Of a stretch of DNA of 64,000 nt, positions 33,905 to 44,356 are shown piece after piece. The position numbers and the translations under genes were made by a program. Positions within the stretch are counted from its first letter, which is position 1. The number at the start of each line of letters is the position of its first letter. Source of the DNA: Cymodocea nodosa (lineage: Eukaryota; Streptophyta; Magnoliopsida; Alismatales; Cymodoceaceae); NCBI GenBank assembly GCA_036874045.1, contig CM072343.1, positions 13,102,001-13,166,000 of the forward strand. Direction: 5' to 3'. The notes below the pieces were generated by a model. It saw nothing but the letters and a program-made list of their open reading frames with translations, was not told the origin of the DNA and ran no database searches.

Positions 33905-34290
33905 TAAGAGGAGCAATTTATCATATAAGAATTCAACCATTATGAATTATTATATACTGTAATGACAAAATCTGCATAATCTTAGGAAATTAACATTATT
34001 TATGTACATTTCTGAACTGTCGGTGAATTACAAGCTTTTTAATTCCTAAGTATCTGAATTTTCTGTTGTTTTGGAAAGTTATATTGCATGTACCGGACAG
34101 TTATGTTTTTCAACGATTAGAGAATATTTTATTATTTCCTGATGTACACGTGTTGACACCTTAATGCATGACTTAAGTGAATGTTCGATAAGTTATCTGG
34201 TAACTCTCTGAAATGCATCTGAGCATCAGATAGTTAGGTTTGTAAGTATCCGAAATATCTGAACTTCTTAAGTTAGAATTATGCATGTGT
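33905..34290 (+). repeat. Athila LTR (U3)-like segment inside copia-1
   Basis: Colinear with the Athila-1 U3 at 25,044-25,430. Shared words in order are TTATCATATAAGAATT, GAACTGTCGGT, AAGTATCTGAATTTTCTG, GAGAATATTTTATTATT, TGTACACGTGT and GCATCTGAGCATCAGATAG. It is more diverged than the Athila LTRs are from each other. There is no matching Athila internal sequence beside it. Confidence 0.75.
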
Positions 34291-34770
34291 TGAATTTAAT
34301 TGCTTTATTCTGTCTCATGTCGAAACTTGAACAGTTATGCTTAAGTCTTCGACTTTTTCGCATATCCATCCAAAAAACTCGAACAGTTAACTTAATATTA
34401 CTATTTTTTTATAAGACTTAAAATCTGACAATAACTATTCCAGTTTGTCGTATAGTTATATGCTTTACTACTCTCAAAACTCGAATAGTTATCATAAGTC
34501 TTCGAGTTTTTCTCATTTGTTACTTAGCCAATAGTTATTTTCTTTACATGAACAGTTACGCTAAGTATTCTGCTTTTGTCAGTTGTAAAACTTGTACAGT
34601 TATTGTAAGCATTCGAGTTATTTATCAGTAACGAATCTTATATTTATGATTTCAATGATTGAATCTGTTTATAAAACTCAAAGAGTTATAAATGTTTTAC
34701 TGACAACCTTTCGTGTTTCTACCTTGGTAAAACCCTAGTTTCACAATCTTTACTTCCACTAAGTTCTACA

Positions 34771-37384
34771 ATGAATAGCGAAGATTAATCAATAATGTTA
34801 GGACGTGGACGAGGACATGGTAGAATGACAAAAGTGCAGAAAAGAGAGATGGAACTTTAGAAGATAGAAAGTGAGATCAAAGACATTTACTCAAGGTATA
34901 CTTTTTCCAATGAAATACTACATGAAATTAGAAAAGCTATTCAAGACAAGAAAAATTTTTATTGGAAATTTATTCGAAATTATGATGAAACAAAGTTTAG
35001 ACTAAAATAGACCGAACTTTCCACATTACAACTATGGAAATGAACTTTACAACCTAACCCTACGGTTGTTACAAGTTCTAGACTTGTACTTGAAAAATTG
35101 GTACAGTCTATCACTTATTATGGAAAGAAATGTGGACCAATGATAGAAAATGCCAATAGGGAATTAGAGTCTTTGTATTCCCAACATTATTTTCCCTCGG
35201 CTGTTTTAGACGACATTCAACAATTTATTGATGAACAGAAAACTACCATTTGGAAAATAGGCCTTTGTAGTGAAGGACAAAAAGTTTATCAACTAAAAAT
35301 GGTAGAGGTTGAGAGCTTAAAACTCTATATTCCATTATTACCACCTAGGCATCATGGTGAAGGACCATCAAGACCATAGGTGCCTTTGATAGGAGAAATT
35401 AAGAAAACTTTAAACCCTCTAGAACAACTAGAAACACTGCAGACATATAGTCGAAAAAGGAAGACATTAGAATATTTTGGACTAACTACAGGTGTACAAG
35501 GCATATTGCAGCAAAGAGAAGAATCATTGAAAAATGGAAAACTATGTTCCATTGCACAAGCTGGACATGATTTTGTTTCAGCAATCCCAGCAGATGTGAC
35601 AAATATTGGATTACAAGCATACACTCTAAGGTATTGTGTCACATTAGTGCATAATGTTTCTTTTAATACAATGGACAGTTTTTCGCATCATGCTGCAAGC
35701 CAACATTCTTTTCCTATAGAAAGAGAAAATGTAGGAAATTTTGATGATATATATACAGATGATATCAATCTTGATGATATTTTTGATGACATAGACACTA
35801 AGTCGATGAATTTTGATGATATTTCATCTGAAGAGGAATGTACAGCTATTCTTCCTCTTACTGTTTTACGGATAGAGACTTTTAAGTTTTGGTATAGTTG
35901 CTTATACTATAGTTTATACATGTGGTTATGTCTGTTATAGTATACAGTATATTTGTTGATAAATGTATATAATCAACAAACTACATAGTTACAAATGGAA
36001 TATAACACTACCAATGTCTCAATTATAGAAATTTTAGAAATACAAGATGATTCTATTACACAGACCCCTATAGAACATTCTTTCATATAGAGACAATTGT
36101 TATATAGATCAATTATTGACATAAATGTTGCTAATAGACAGAAAAATATAGAGACTATTGATACTGATATGTTTCAAGAAGTATAAATAGAGGAAATTCA
36201 GTAGATTATTGATACGACAATAATAGATATTTCAAACATTTATACTAGCTTTGATAGAAATTCCACTAGTTTTGAAAGATCTGCAAATATAGATGCTACT
36301 AATAATGTTGAAACAAGTCCTAGATCAGAACATCATGATAGGAAAATACCTAATCTTGAACAGAATTTAGACGAAAATACATTGTTATGGTTCAGAAATA
36401 GTTCCTGTTATGAAAAATTTCAGACATATAAAACTTTTACAGTTTTATATTCAAGACTAGTTAAGTTTGAAAGGATGGCACATATACGAGAGATGCTTGA
36501 ATTTCAAGGCTTGTTGACACTATTCCACAACAGCCAGGCCATCTAGTTATACCAGAAATTATAAGTTGTTTTTACTCAAACTTAACAGTAGAAGGTCTCC
36601 TGTTTCCAATATACAAGACTATGATATATATTTAACTCCAAAATTACTTTATCAAGTACTCGGTTTGAAAAATAGAGTTAAATTATCAGAAAAAAAATAG
36701 GTTTCTCAGTTGGGATGGGACATTAAAAGTTTAGCCAAAGATTTGACTGCCAACAATCCAGTGAGATTACTAAATGATTTAAATGGTCAAGCACATTTTA
36801 TTGCAAAAATACTTCATGCTTCACTCTTTAAGAGGTTTGGTCATGGTGTAGAAGTTGGCAGATGTTGTCTTTATGCTACATATGCATTAATTAACCATAT
36901 ATAGGTGAATTGGTATGATATTTTCATTTCTCATATCTTAAACTTGCAGAGTAAATTATTTTATGGTGATACACTTTTGAGAATTGTGGTAAGTCAAACA
37001 GATATTACACCTTGGTCATAGAAAAGATTAAAATCAAGATATTTCTTTGCGAAGGAACTACAAAAATACCAGGAAGTAGATATACCTGTAATTCGACAAC
37101 AACAATAATAGGATTGGCAACATCAGTCACAACAGCAATAACAATAGTCTACACAGTTTTTAGAACAACAGCAACATATAGATACAAATATAGGTATACA
37201 TATAGATACATATATAGATTTACATACAGACATAAATACTGAATTTTTAAAGCAACCGTCACAAGTTTCACATTTTGATTTAGATCAAGCAATAATTGAT
37301 CAGATCAACAGAGTAAGTACAGAAATTGCAAGGCAAATTTCAAATACTCTGATCAATCTTTTTCGAAGACAAAGAGGCTTGTGA
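34771..37384 (+). pseudogene. Copia-1 env-like region
   Basis: A basic N-terminal segment (GRGRGHGRMTKVQKREMEL) is followed by repeated helical units (IYSRYTFSNEILHEIRKAI; LYSQHYFPSAVLDDIQQFI) that resemble each other, and then an acidic stretch with repeated DDI words (35,740-35,830). The C-terminal half has ALINHI, NWYDIFISHIL and KLFYGDTL, with a Gln-rich segment near 37,095-37,180. The layout and motifs follow the copia-2 env-like region at 44,357-46,623, at low similarity. It is heavily broken, with around ten or more breaks. There is no signal peptide or clear membrane span. Function unknown. Confidence 0.7.
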
Positions 37385-37683
37385 TTATACAAATTATGTA
37401 TTGCATGATTTATTTATTGCAATTTGTTACCGAAAACTTACTTGTGTAATCTTTGTAAACTGTTTACTGCATTTAATGATCATAAACTTGTTTTTAACAA
37501 TTTATGTTTAAAACAGTTTATGCTTAATCCATGAAAGTTATGCATGTTTAAAAATATCTTTTTGAACGATATGTACTTAGCACATTTTTCTTCCTTACAT
37601 TTTATTTACTTTTTTATAATGCCAAAAAGGGGGAGAAGATTATTTGACTTATTAGGTTTTGACTTCATCAAAAAAGGGGAGAT
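37385..37683 (+). other. Copia-1 3' non-coding stretch with twin polypurine tracts
   Basis: AAAAAGGGGGAGAAG lies at about 37,624-37,638 and AAAAAAGGGGAGAT at 37,670-37,683. The second directly precedes the 3' LTR and is the functional type. No gene is seen. Confidence 0.8.
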
Positions 37684-38934
37684 TGTTAGGAATTTTGTTT
37701 TGATGATGAATGCTTTATTAAAGTTTTTAAATAAGTTTAAATAATATTTTCTAAGTATAATAGTCACGTAATTAAATGTTGACAAGTTATCAGAAAGTTT
37801 CATTTAAAATTTGGATAGTTAACTTTCGGATAGTTACAGTTTTCGAATAGTTAAAGTTTTCGGATAGTTAGTATTTCATAGTTAAACTTTCAGATAGTTA
37901 ACATTTCGATTTAGTCGAAGAGTTATGTTAAAAAAACTCGTATAGTTAAGTTATCTACACGTGTATTTTTAATGTTTTAAGTTGTCACGTGTTTTCCATG
38001 TGCGTTTGGTAATGAAAATCGAAGAGTTAGATAACTGTTTGACTTTTTATACGCATGGATAGATAACTGTTTGAGTTTTATAAAATGACTAATGAACAGA
38101 TAAGTTTGCTATGTTCAGTCAAGTATTTTGCAAGTGTAAAAACTCAAAGAGTTACAGATAAGTATTCGAGTTTTTATAGGACTTAAATGATAAGTGTTCG
38201 ACTAAAACAAAGACTTAGAAGATATTCCACAAAACTCCAAGAAGATAAAGTTTCGATGAATCTATGAGTGGAGATCGTGGAAATTCAAAATGATAGTGGA
38301 GAAAATGGAAATTCAAAAAGATAGTAATTTGAATTAAAGAAAAAATTAGTACGTGGATTATGGATTAAGTGGATGAACATGCTGAATGTGAAGATAGAGT
38401 TTGACTACTAATAGAGAGTATGAGCTACATTACATAAGAGGATCCCAATCTCAAAAACCAAGTCTGAATATTCAATCCGGATCCTTAATTGAAAAGTTAA
38501 GTTTGAATATTCATATTTAGAAAAATTCTCCAACATTAGAAGAAGTTCGAAATTCCAAGCAATTTTAGAAAAGGAGCTACAAACGCAAGTAGTCTAGAAA
38601 TTTGACAACTAGAGAAGGAAAGATACAGAAGCTGAGCAAAAAAGAAGAAGAAGAAGAAGGAAAGGGGCTATGTGCATAAAGATCTGGTTTTATACAATTT
38701 GAAATTAGTTTTGAATAAGGACTTCATTTTCTACTTGAATTGTATATCAGACATTATTGTATCAAAACTGTCAAAAAGGGAATTGGGCTGAAAAGATATT
38801 GTAAATTTTGTCTTTAAAGTTTATAAAGAATAGAATTTTATTTACGAGTGTTTTGTGCTCTTGTTTTATCCGCTGGTAATTTTAATTGCTAAAGACACAA
38901 TTCACCCCCTCTCTTGTTATACAACGATCCTACA
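37684..38934 (+). repeat. Copia-1 3' LTR
   Basis: An LTR of 1,251 bases from TGTTAGGAATTTTG to ACGATCCTACA, undisturbed. It shows the site that received Athila-1 in the 5' LTR: GATAGTTAAC followed by TTTCGGATAG near 37,814. The target TCTTC follows at 38,935. Confidence 0.95.
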
Positions 38935-38939
38935 TCTTC

Positions 38940-39462
38940 CATTATAGAAGAAAGTACACTTCAGATCATATACAACAAACAATAGATTGAGAAAGTTGAA
39001 TTCAGAAGAAGATTCTCAAAGCTATCCATGTGTTGAAAGTTTGATCCAAGAATGATCATTGGTTCATGGCTTCAACCAAAAAGTTACACACAAGTTGTTG
39101 GTTGTTGAGCTTCGACCTAATAGCTCTAGGTTGGGTTGTTGAAGTTTTGACTTGAAAACTTTTAAGAGATGTTGGTTAGAGTTATGACCAGAAAGCTCAA
39201 GTGAATGATTGGTTCTTGCTTCAACCTGAAAGCAAGTGTAAGTGTTTGGATACTTAGTGAAGCCTAAGTGATCCTTGGGAGTGGACTAGCTGAGTTATTG
39301 AACCACCTAAAAATTGTGTTCTTATTTATCTTTTCCACTATGCATGTTTATTTATCACTTTAATACTTATGCTCGTTGATAAATCAAATTAGTTAGAAAT
39401 GCATTTAAATTACACATAAATCACCATTCACCTCCCCTTTGGTGAGTCATTTGGTCTTAACA
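38940..39462 (+). repeat. Solo LTR, right arm
   Basis: Continues the solo LTR after copia-1 and ends TCTTAACA. It contains several CTTCAACC / GGTTGAAG-like words (38,990-39,240) and the LTR-end signature near 39,421-39,462. No gene. Confidence 0.8.
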
Positions 39463-40167
39463 GATCACTCCTCACAATGGTTGTCAATCACCATGTTTGC
39501 TTGAAATCAACCCGACATCTGGAAAGTATTCTCATAGACATTCGATGGATGGTGGTAATGGTGGGAGCTTAAGGAACGTCTAACACTTTCTATAGTAAGT
39601 GCGATTCTCCCCCCCTCTCCTCATTCTTTCTCTTTTCCTTTTTTATTTTTTTCAGTAATAACTACTTCTGCTTAAATCATTGGTTGGATCTCCTTCATAT
39701 TAATGATGGTAATTATTTCTTCATTCCATGATTTAGAACATGGCATGGTTTGTGTAACATGGTTTCCTTCAAATTTCTTGGAACTGTTCACAATCGAATA
39801 TTAGAAAATAACTGGTCTGTGGAGTTAGTGTAACTCCACAGACTTACTCCTTTGACTTAACTATTAACTCAATGAACTGACCTCGTTAAGTAAAAGCTTA
39901 ACTCAATAGACTCGTTCAGTTCTATAGTTTAATAAAATAAATACTTATATAATGTTTAACACTTAATATGTAAAAGAAGTAATTTCTAATTCATTTATGA
40001 ATGATACTTAATTAACCACTAATTCCATTAAATTATGCACATTCTTTAATTAAGGCTTATAATTGTATAATTATAACATAATGGCTTAATTCTCATATGG
40101 TAGGCTAAATACTATGCACTTAACCATTCATTAACGACTAATATTATGCATAATTTCATTCTAAACA
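39463..40167 (-). repeat. Athila-3 LTR, right arm (U3 part)
   Basis: Reads on from the arm at 2,364 with GATCACTCCTCACAATGGTT, the complement of the Athila-1 leader GAGGAGTGATC. U3 hairpin words lie at 39,815-39,915. The LTR start is CTAAACA, complement of TGTTTAG, at 40,161-40,167. Confidence 0.85.
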
Positions 40168-41051
40168 CTTCCCCCGTACCTAAGTTTTGCTAGTCTCTTA
40201 GCAAACCTACTATAGTCTTGCTAAAAATTGCTAGGACTATATTACTTCTATTTTAAAATCTACACATTCCTGCAATAATTCAATCTTAGAAAGTTATTCA
40301 ATCTCACACATATATCAAATTAAATAGAGATTTATGCACATGTTTTTCACTATTCAAGTCTAATCTCAAACCATATGTACTTTATATAGATGATGATATT
40401 AATCAAAACTTTAATGTACATATTGTCATCCTTTGAAAATATTGATTCATCTTGGAAACAAGTGTACTTATCATATCTACTAAAAAATCATTGCTTCCTT
40501 GTTGATTGTAAAAACTTCTTGCCTTGCTACAAAAAGTTGAACGGCAAATGGTACAAATGCATTTTTGGGAAAAGAGTTTTCACTTTTCTATTTTCTTTTC
40601 CTCTCTAGTACATTGACCAAAGTCATAACTTCAACTTTACTAAACCAACTACTACATGCTATGCTACACAAAAAATTGCTAAGGCAAGACAATAATAAAT
40701 AAGGAAGATAATTCCTAGATAGACAAAAATTTAGTACCTTACCTCAATAGCATTATGGGATGATCCTACTTCCATTAATTGTCCTAATTAACATCATTAT
40801 AAAGATGAAAATACATGATGGTCGAAACTATACAAAGATAGCTAGAAATGATTTTTCATCTCCACTAAAGTGAAATAAATGGAAAATAATTTCCTCTCTT
40901 CAACTAAATAATGTCAGAAAGTTTAAGCAATTTTAGTATAAAAAATCAAAAGGTTTCAGTAATGTATCAGATAGTTTCACTTAATTTTGAATAGTTTTAG
41001 CTAAGTTTTGGATAGTTTTAGTAAAATTTAAAAATTTTATGAGGAAACTAC
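40168..41051 (-). other. Athila-3 internal 3' non-coding stretch, first piece
   Basis: It begins with the complement of the polypurine tract (CTTCCCCCG) and GTTTTGCTAGTC, matching CTAGCAAAATTTAGG of Athila-1 and Athila-2. No gene is seen. Near 40,915-41,040 there are AAAGGTTTCAG and GATAGTTTCAC words like those of the solo-LTR U3. It ends with ACTAC, the copia-2 target duplication. Confidence 0.7.
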
Positions 41052-42828
41052 TGTTGAGTATTTTTGTTTTGATGATGTGTGCTGAATGAAAATAATCATA
41101 TTTGCTCAATTACTATTGCTTGTGAAAAGAAATTAAAATCATCAATTAATACAGAAAAAGCTTACTGATATAAATACTTGTCTATATTAGATCTGAAGTT
41201 AATAACTAGTCATTTCGTTGCATTAATTTCTCATTTAGTTAAACGTTAAGTTAATGTGTGGTTTTATTGAAAAGCATGATATGTTTTAAAGTTATATCTT
41301 CTGTATCATGAACAGTGCACGTTTAGACAACTCGTTAAGTTAGAGTTTTGTTTGTATAGAGGTCACGTGAGAACTCGTTAAGTTAGAGGCTTAAAGGTTA
41401 AAATAGGTCACGTGATAACTCGTTAAGTTAGTGAGTAAAAGAAGAGACGAACTCGTTAAGTTAGTGTTATACACGTGGTGAAATTATAAGTTACGAATGT
41501 TGTATTGTATCACATGAGGTGCACATGTTTAACTCGTTAAGTTAACATAACTAAATGCGTTGAGTTGCTATATTGAACACTAAGGCAATGTGTTAGGTTA
41601 GCGTTATAAACTTAAGTTGTTATTTTTGCACGTGGTAAAATTCTTATTATAAAAACATTTGTTTATTACTGAATCGGTGAGTTAAAGTTTTTCGGAGACT
41701 TACAGTCGTAACTATCCGAAAGGTAACTTAAGTCATGTTTTCAGGTCTTGACACGTGTCTCACTAGTTTTATAATATAAAGAGTATTTCGGTGACTTACA
41801 TCCGTAACTATCCGAAACTTAAACTGATTTCGGTGAGTTATCGTTTAACCTTCCGAAAGAAAGGTTAAGCTGGTTTATTGAGTTATCATAACACAACGGA
41901 GATGGTTCGTTGAGATAGCATAACACCACAGACTTAGTTCGTTGAGTTAGCTACAGTACTCGTCACGTGAAATGGCACATGAGGAACTCGTTAAGTTAGA
42001 AACATTAAGTTATATATATATACTTGTGTTACACGTTTAGTTAACATTAAAGTAACGACTTCTTATTACACTGATGAAAAACTTTTGGACGAGAAAGTTT
42101 ATTTTGCAGGAAATTTTTCAGAGATCCAAGACTGATGATTAAAGGAAATTCGAAATATAAACGTGGGTTAGAACGTGTGTGTTTCGATGAAGGAAAAAGG
42201 AAAGACGTGGAGAAATGGAAAACTGGTAGTGATTAAACGTGGAAGATATGCATGAAATGAATATACAGTATAAAAGGCATAGAGTTCTCGTTGATCAAAC
42301 CATCCTTGCACACAAAAAGAAAAATCTTTTCAAGGATCAAATCATCTCTGCACACCAAAAGAAAAATCTTTTTCAGGGATCAAAAACATCTTCTCAGGGA
42401 AGATCTCTCAAGTGGAAGAAAATTCAGTGAAGTAGAAAAGGTCAGATTTATGTCACTGAAGATTTGAAGTATCAGAAGAAAGCAAATTTGGTGAAGCAGA
42501 GAAAGACAAGATATTCGTTACTAAAGAATTGCTGTAGAAGAAAAAGAAGAAAGATCTCAAACAGGGAGAAATGTTTCAAATTCCACAAATTAGTTTTCTC
42601 TGTTTGTAGTTATGAAATTGTTTAGATGATACAAGGTATCGAGATATAATTGCATCTACAATTTCTAAGGAGAATTGAATTGTATATTGTAATTGAAACC
42701 TTGAATAAAAATGATTTTATGAAAATAATGTCTTGACTTATTTTTGAGTTTTAAAGTTTCAATTATATTTCAGAAAATATTAAAGATACACAATTCACCC
42801 CCCTCTTGTGTAGCCATACGATCCTACA
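41052..42828 (+). repeat. Copia-2 5' LTR
   Basis: An LTR of 1,777 bases from TGTTGAGTATTTTTG to GATCCTACA. U3 carries AACTCGTTAAGTTAG motifs (41,320-41,540), an Athila-like GGTGAGTTA / TAACTATCCGAA block (41,670-41,880) that copia-2b lacks, and GTTCGTTGAGTTA motifs (41,900-41,960). Downstream of the TATA box are two near-copies of a roughly 45-base unit with TGCACAC and AAAGAAAAATCTTTT (42,293-42,385). Confidence 0.95.
42269..42277 (+). promoter_or_regulatory. TATA box of the copia-2 5' LTR
   Basis: TATAAAAGG is conserved in the 3' LTR (60,436-60,444), in the solo LTR at 62,471-62,479 and on the minus strand in copia-2b. The conserved TCTCGTTGATCAA about 25 bases on is the likely start area. 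Confidence 0.65.
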
Positions 42829-42830
42829 AG

Positions 42831-42842
42831 TGGTATAAGAGC
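42831..42842 (+). other. Primer-binding site of copia-2 (initiator-Met tRNA type)
   Basis: TGGTATAAGAGC lies two bases after the LTR end and matches the initiator-Met complement TGGTATCAGAGC at 11 of 12 bases. Confidence 0.85.
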
Positions 42843-43028
42843 TGTGTTAATAATCTTTGATATAAAATTGATACCAACTTATTTAATATCATTGCTTATT
42901 CTACCTTCCTTGTTTTTAAACAGAAATTAATATTTGAGCATATGTTTAACTCTATTGATTTAAGGCTCAAGTTGTTTTAAAGTTTTTAGACTGTTTAAAA
43001 TCAAATAGGTTGAAAAATCTAAGGTAAA

Positions 43029-44192
43029 ATGGCTACTGGAAATGGTAATTTTTCTTTATATGAAGGCCAAAATCTTAATCGTCCTCCTTTATTTTAATGG
43101 AATACATTTTGAATATAGGATGACTATTTTTCTTCAAAGTATAGATCATAAATTGTGGTTCATGATTTCTAAACCATATACTCCGTTAACTACTCCTTAT
43201 AATAGTTGGACAATTACTGAAAAAGAAAATGAAACTCTGAATGCTAAGGGCTTAAATATTTTATTTTGTACATTGAGTTATGAATAGTTCAGTAAAGTGT
43301 CGGCATATAAATTTGTTTATGAGGTGTGACATGCATTAGAAGTTTCACATGAAGGTACTTCTCAAGTTAAAGAGACTAAAATAAACATGTTGATTCATAA
43401 GTATGAACTCTTTAAGATGCATGAAGACGAAAATATTTCTGAGATGTTTTCCAAATTTCTTGATATCATAAACTCTTTAAAATATTTAGGAAAGAATTTT
43501 GAACAGAAGGATTTGGTGAAGAAAATTCTCAGATCCCTAAGTTCTAAATGGTCTCAGAAAGTAACATCAATTGAGGAATCATGAGATTTAAATCTTTTAT
43601 ACTATGAATGAACTTATAGGAAATTTAACAGCTTATGAAGTTCAATTAAATGAATCACTGAGTCACAAACAAACTAAAAATGAAGAAAGAAATAGCCTTC
43701 AAAATTAATTCAGATTCTGATATATCTACTGATTCTAACGATGATTTGATTTTGTTGACTAGGAAATTCAAGAAAGCATGGAAAGCTAGGAAACAGCAAA
43801 GGAACAAAAGTGATAAACCCTTAACATCAAAATCACTGAATGACAAGAATTCTTCATCCAGAAAGTATGTATGTTACAACTGTAAGAAACCTGGACATCT
43901 TTCTCTAGACTGTCCTACGAGGAAAAATGAAAACCATAGTAGGACAAATCAAAAGAAGACGACTCAGAAAACTCAGAAAAAGTTTTACAAGAAAAAGGCC
44001 TTGAAGGTCACTTGGGATGACAAGTCTGAAGAGTCTGAATCTAAGAAATCAGCATCAAAATCTTCACATTTAGAAGGAGAACAAGAGTTAGAAGACGTTG
44101 CTCATGTGTGCTTCATGGCAGATGAGTCTGAGGTAATATCTGATCCAGAAAGTCAACGAGTTATACTTGAATATTTCGGGTACCTTGATTGA
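43029..44192 (+). pseudogene. Copia-2 gag region
   Basis: The gag start reads MATGNGNFSLYEGQNLN. The capsid part matches copia-0 (TSQVKETKINMLIHKYELF near 43,360; NSLKYLGKNFEQKDLVKKIL near 43,470). A Lys/Arg-rich linker leads to the zinc knuckle CYNCKKPGHLSLDC (43,872-43,913). The end is Lys/Ser/Glu-rich, with VAHVCFMADESE near 44,100, as in copia-1 (NVCFMEKSSE). Just after it, instead of pol, the sequence turns into the leader of the env-like region. Broken, with several breaks. Confidence 0.85.
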
Positions 44193-44356
44193 ATAAGCTT
44201 TATTCAATATTTATTTAATTTCTAAACCCGACTTCGCTTCACATTGAGTTATACGCCTAAAAAACATATTTAAACACTTATTACATGGGCACTTGGGTTA
44301 TTTGTAAACTTTGTCAAGAAAATCTTTCCCGCTTGTTGCTGTTACAACCTGCGACA
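44193..44356 (+). promoter_or_regulatory. Leader upstream of the copia-2 env-like region
   Basis: Contains ATATTTAAACACTTATTACA (44,265-44,284), a TATA-like element about 75-90 bases before the env-like ATG. The same sequence lies in copia-2b at about 8,716-8,735 (minus strand). A separate promoter for the env-like region is possible but inferred. Confidence 0.45.

Larger units (their letters stand above)
32750..34770 (+). other. Copia-1 spacer between pol and the env-like region
   Basis: About 2 kb with no gene. It is AT-rich with A-runs (32,855, 33,059, 33,302, 33,432, 33,699). It holds a three-copy 57-base repeat (33,724-33,890), an Athila-LTR-like segment (33,905-34,290), and a cluster of CTCGAACAGTTA / TCTTCGAGTTTTT inverted motifs (34,325-34,640) like those in the copia-1 U3. 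AAAACCCTAGTTTC lies near 34,729, about 40 bases before the env-like ATG. A promoter role is possible. Confidence 0.7.
3369..38934 (+). mobile_element. Copia-1: SIRE-like Ty1/copia retrotransposon with env-like region
   Basis: LTRs start TGTTAGGAATTTTG and end ATCCTACA, and the element is flanked by TCTTC at 3,364-3,368 and 38,935-38,939. The 5' LTR is 3,369-3,505 plus 27,120-28,216 because Athila-1 inserted into it; the 3' LTR is 37,684-38,934. The internal order is primer site, gag, pol (protease, integrase, reverse transcriptase, RNase H), a 2-kb non-coding stretch, an env-like region and a polypurine tract. This is the layout of the SIRE/Maximus lineage (family knowledge). Without Athila-1 it is about 12 kb. 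The two LTRs differ by roughly 5% over a 235-base stretch compared by eye. It looks complete in parts but is broken, with around ten or more breaks in the coding regions. Confidence 0.9.
2365..39462 (+). mobile_element. Solo LTR of a third copia-type family, split by copia-1
   Basis: The element begins TGTTAGAACCC at 2,365 and ends TCTTAACA at 39,462, flanked by GATCA at 2,360-2,364 and 39,463-39,467. When copia-1 is set aside, about 1.53 kb remains (2,365-3,368 and 38,940-39,462), with LTR-like ends, no primer-binding site and no internal domain. That makes it a solo LTR left by LTR-LTR recombination. The end signature ATTCACCTCCCC then TTTGGTGAGTC resembles the ends of the copia-1 and copia-2 LTRs (ACAATTCACCCCC then TCTTGTG), so I place it in a related SIRE-like copia family. 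It inserted into the LTR of Athila-3. Confidence 0.85.

Noticed and set aside
37012-37242. Frame rich in Tyr-Arg-Tyr-Lys repeats inside the copia-1 env-like region
   Set aside because: It is a different reading frame of a low-complexity Gln-coding and ATAGATACA-type repeat, not a separate protein.
40390-40608. 72-codon plus-strand frame in Athila-3 internal sequence
   Set aside because: It shows no family motif, lies antisense to an old Athila 3' non-coding region, and is not open in Athila-1 or Athila-2 at the matching place.
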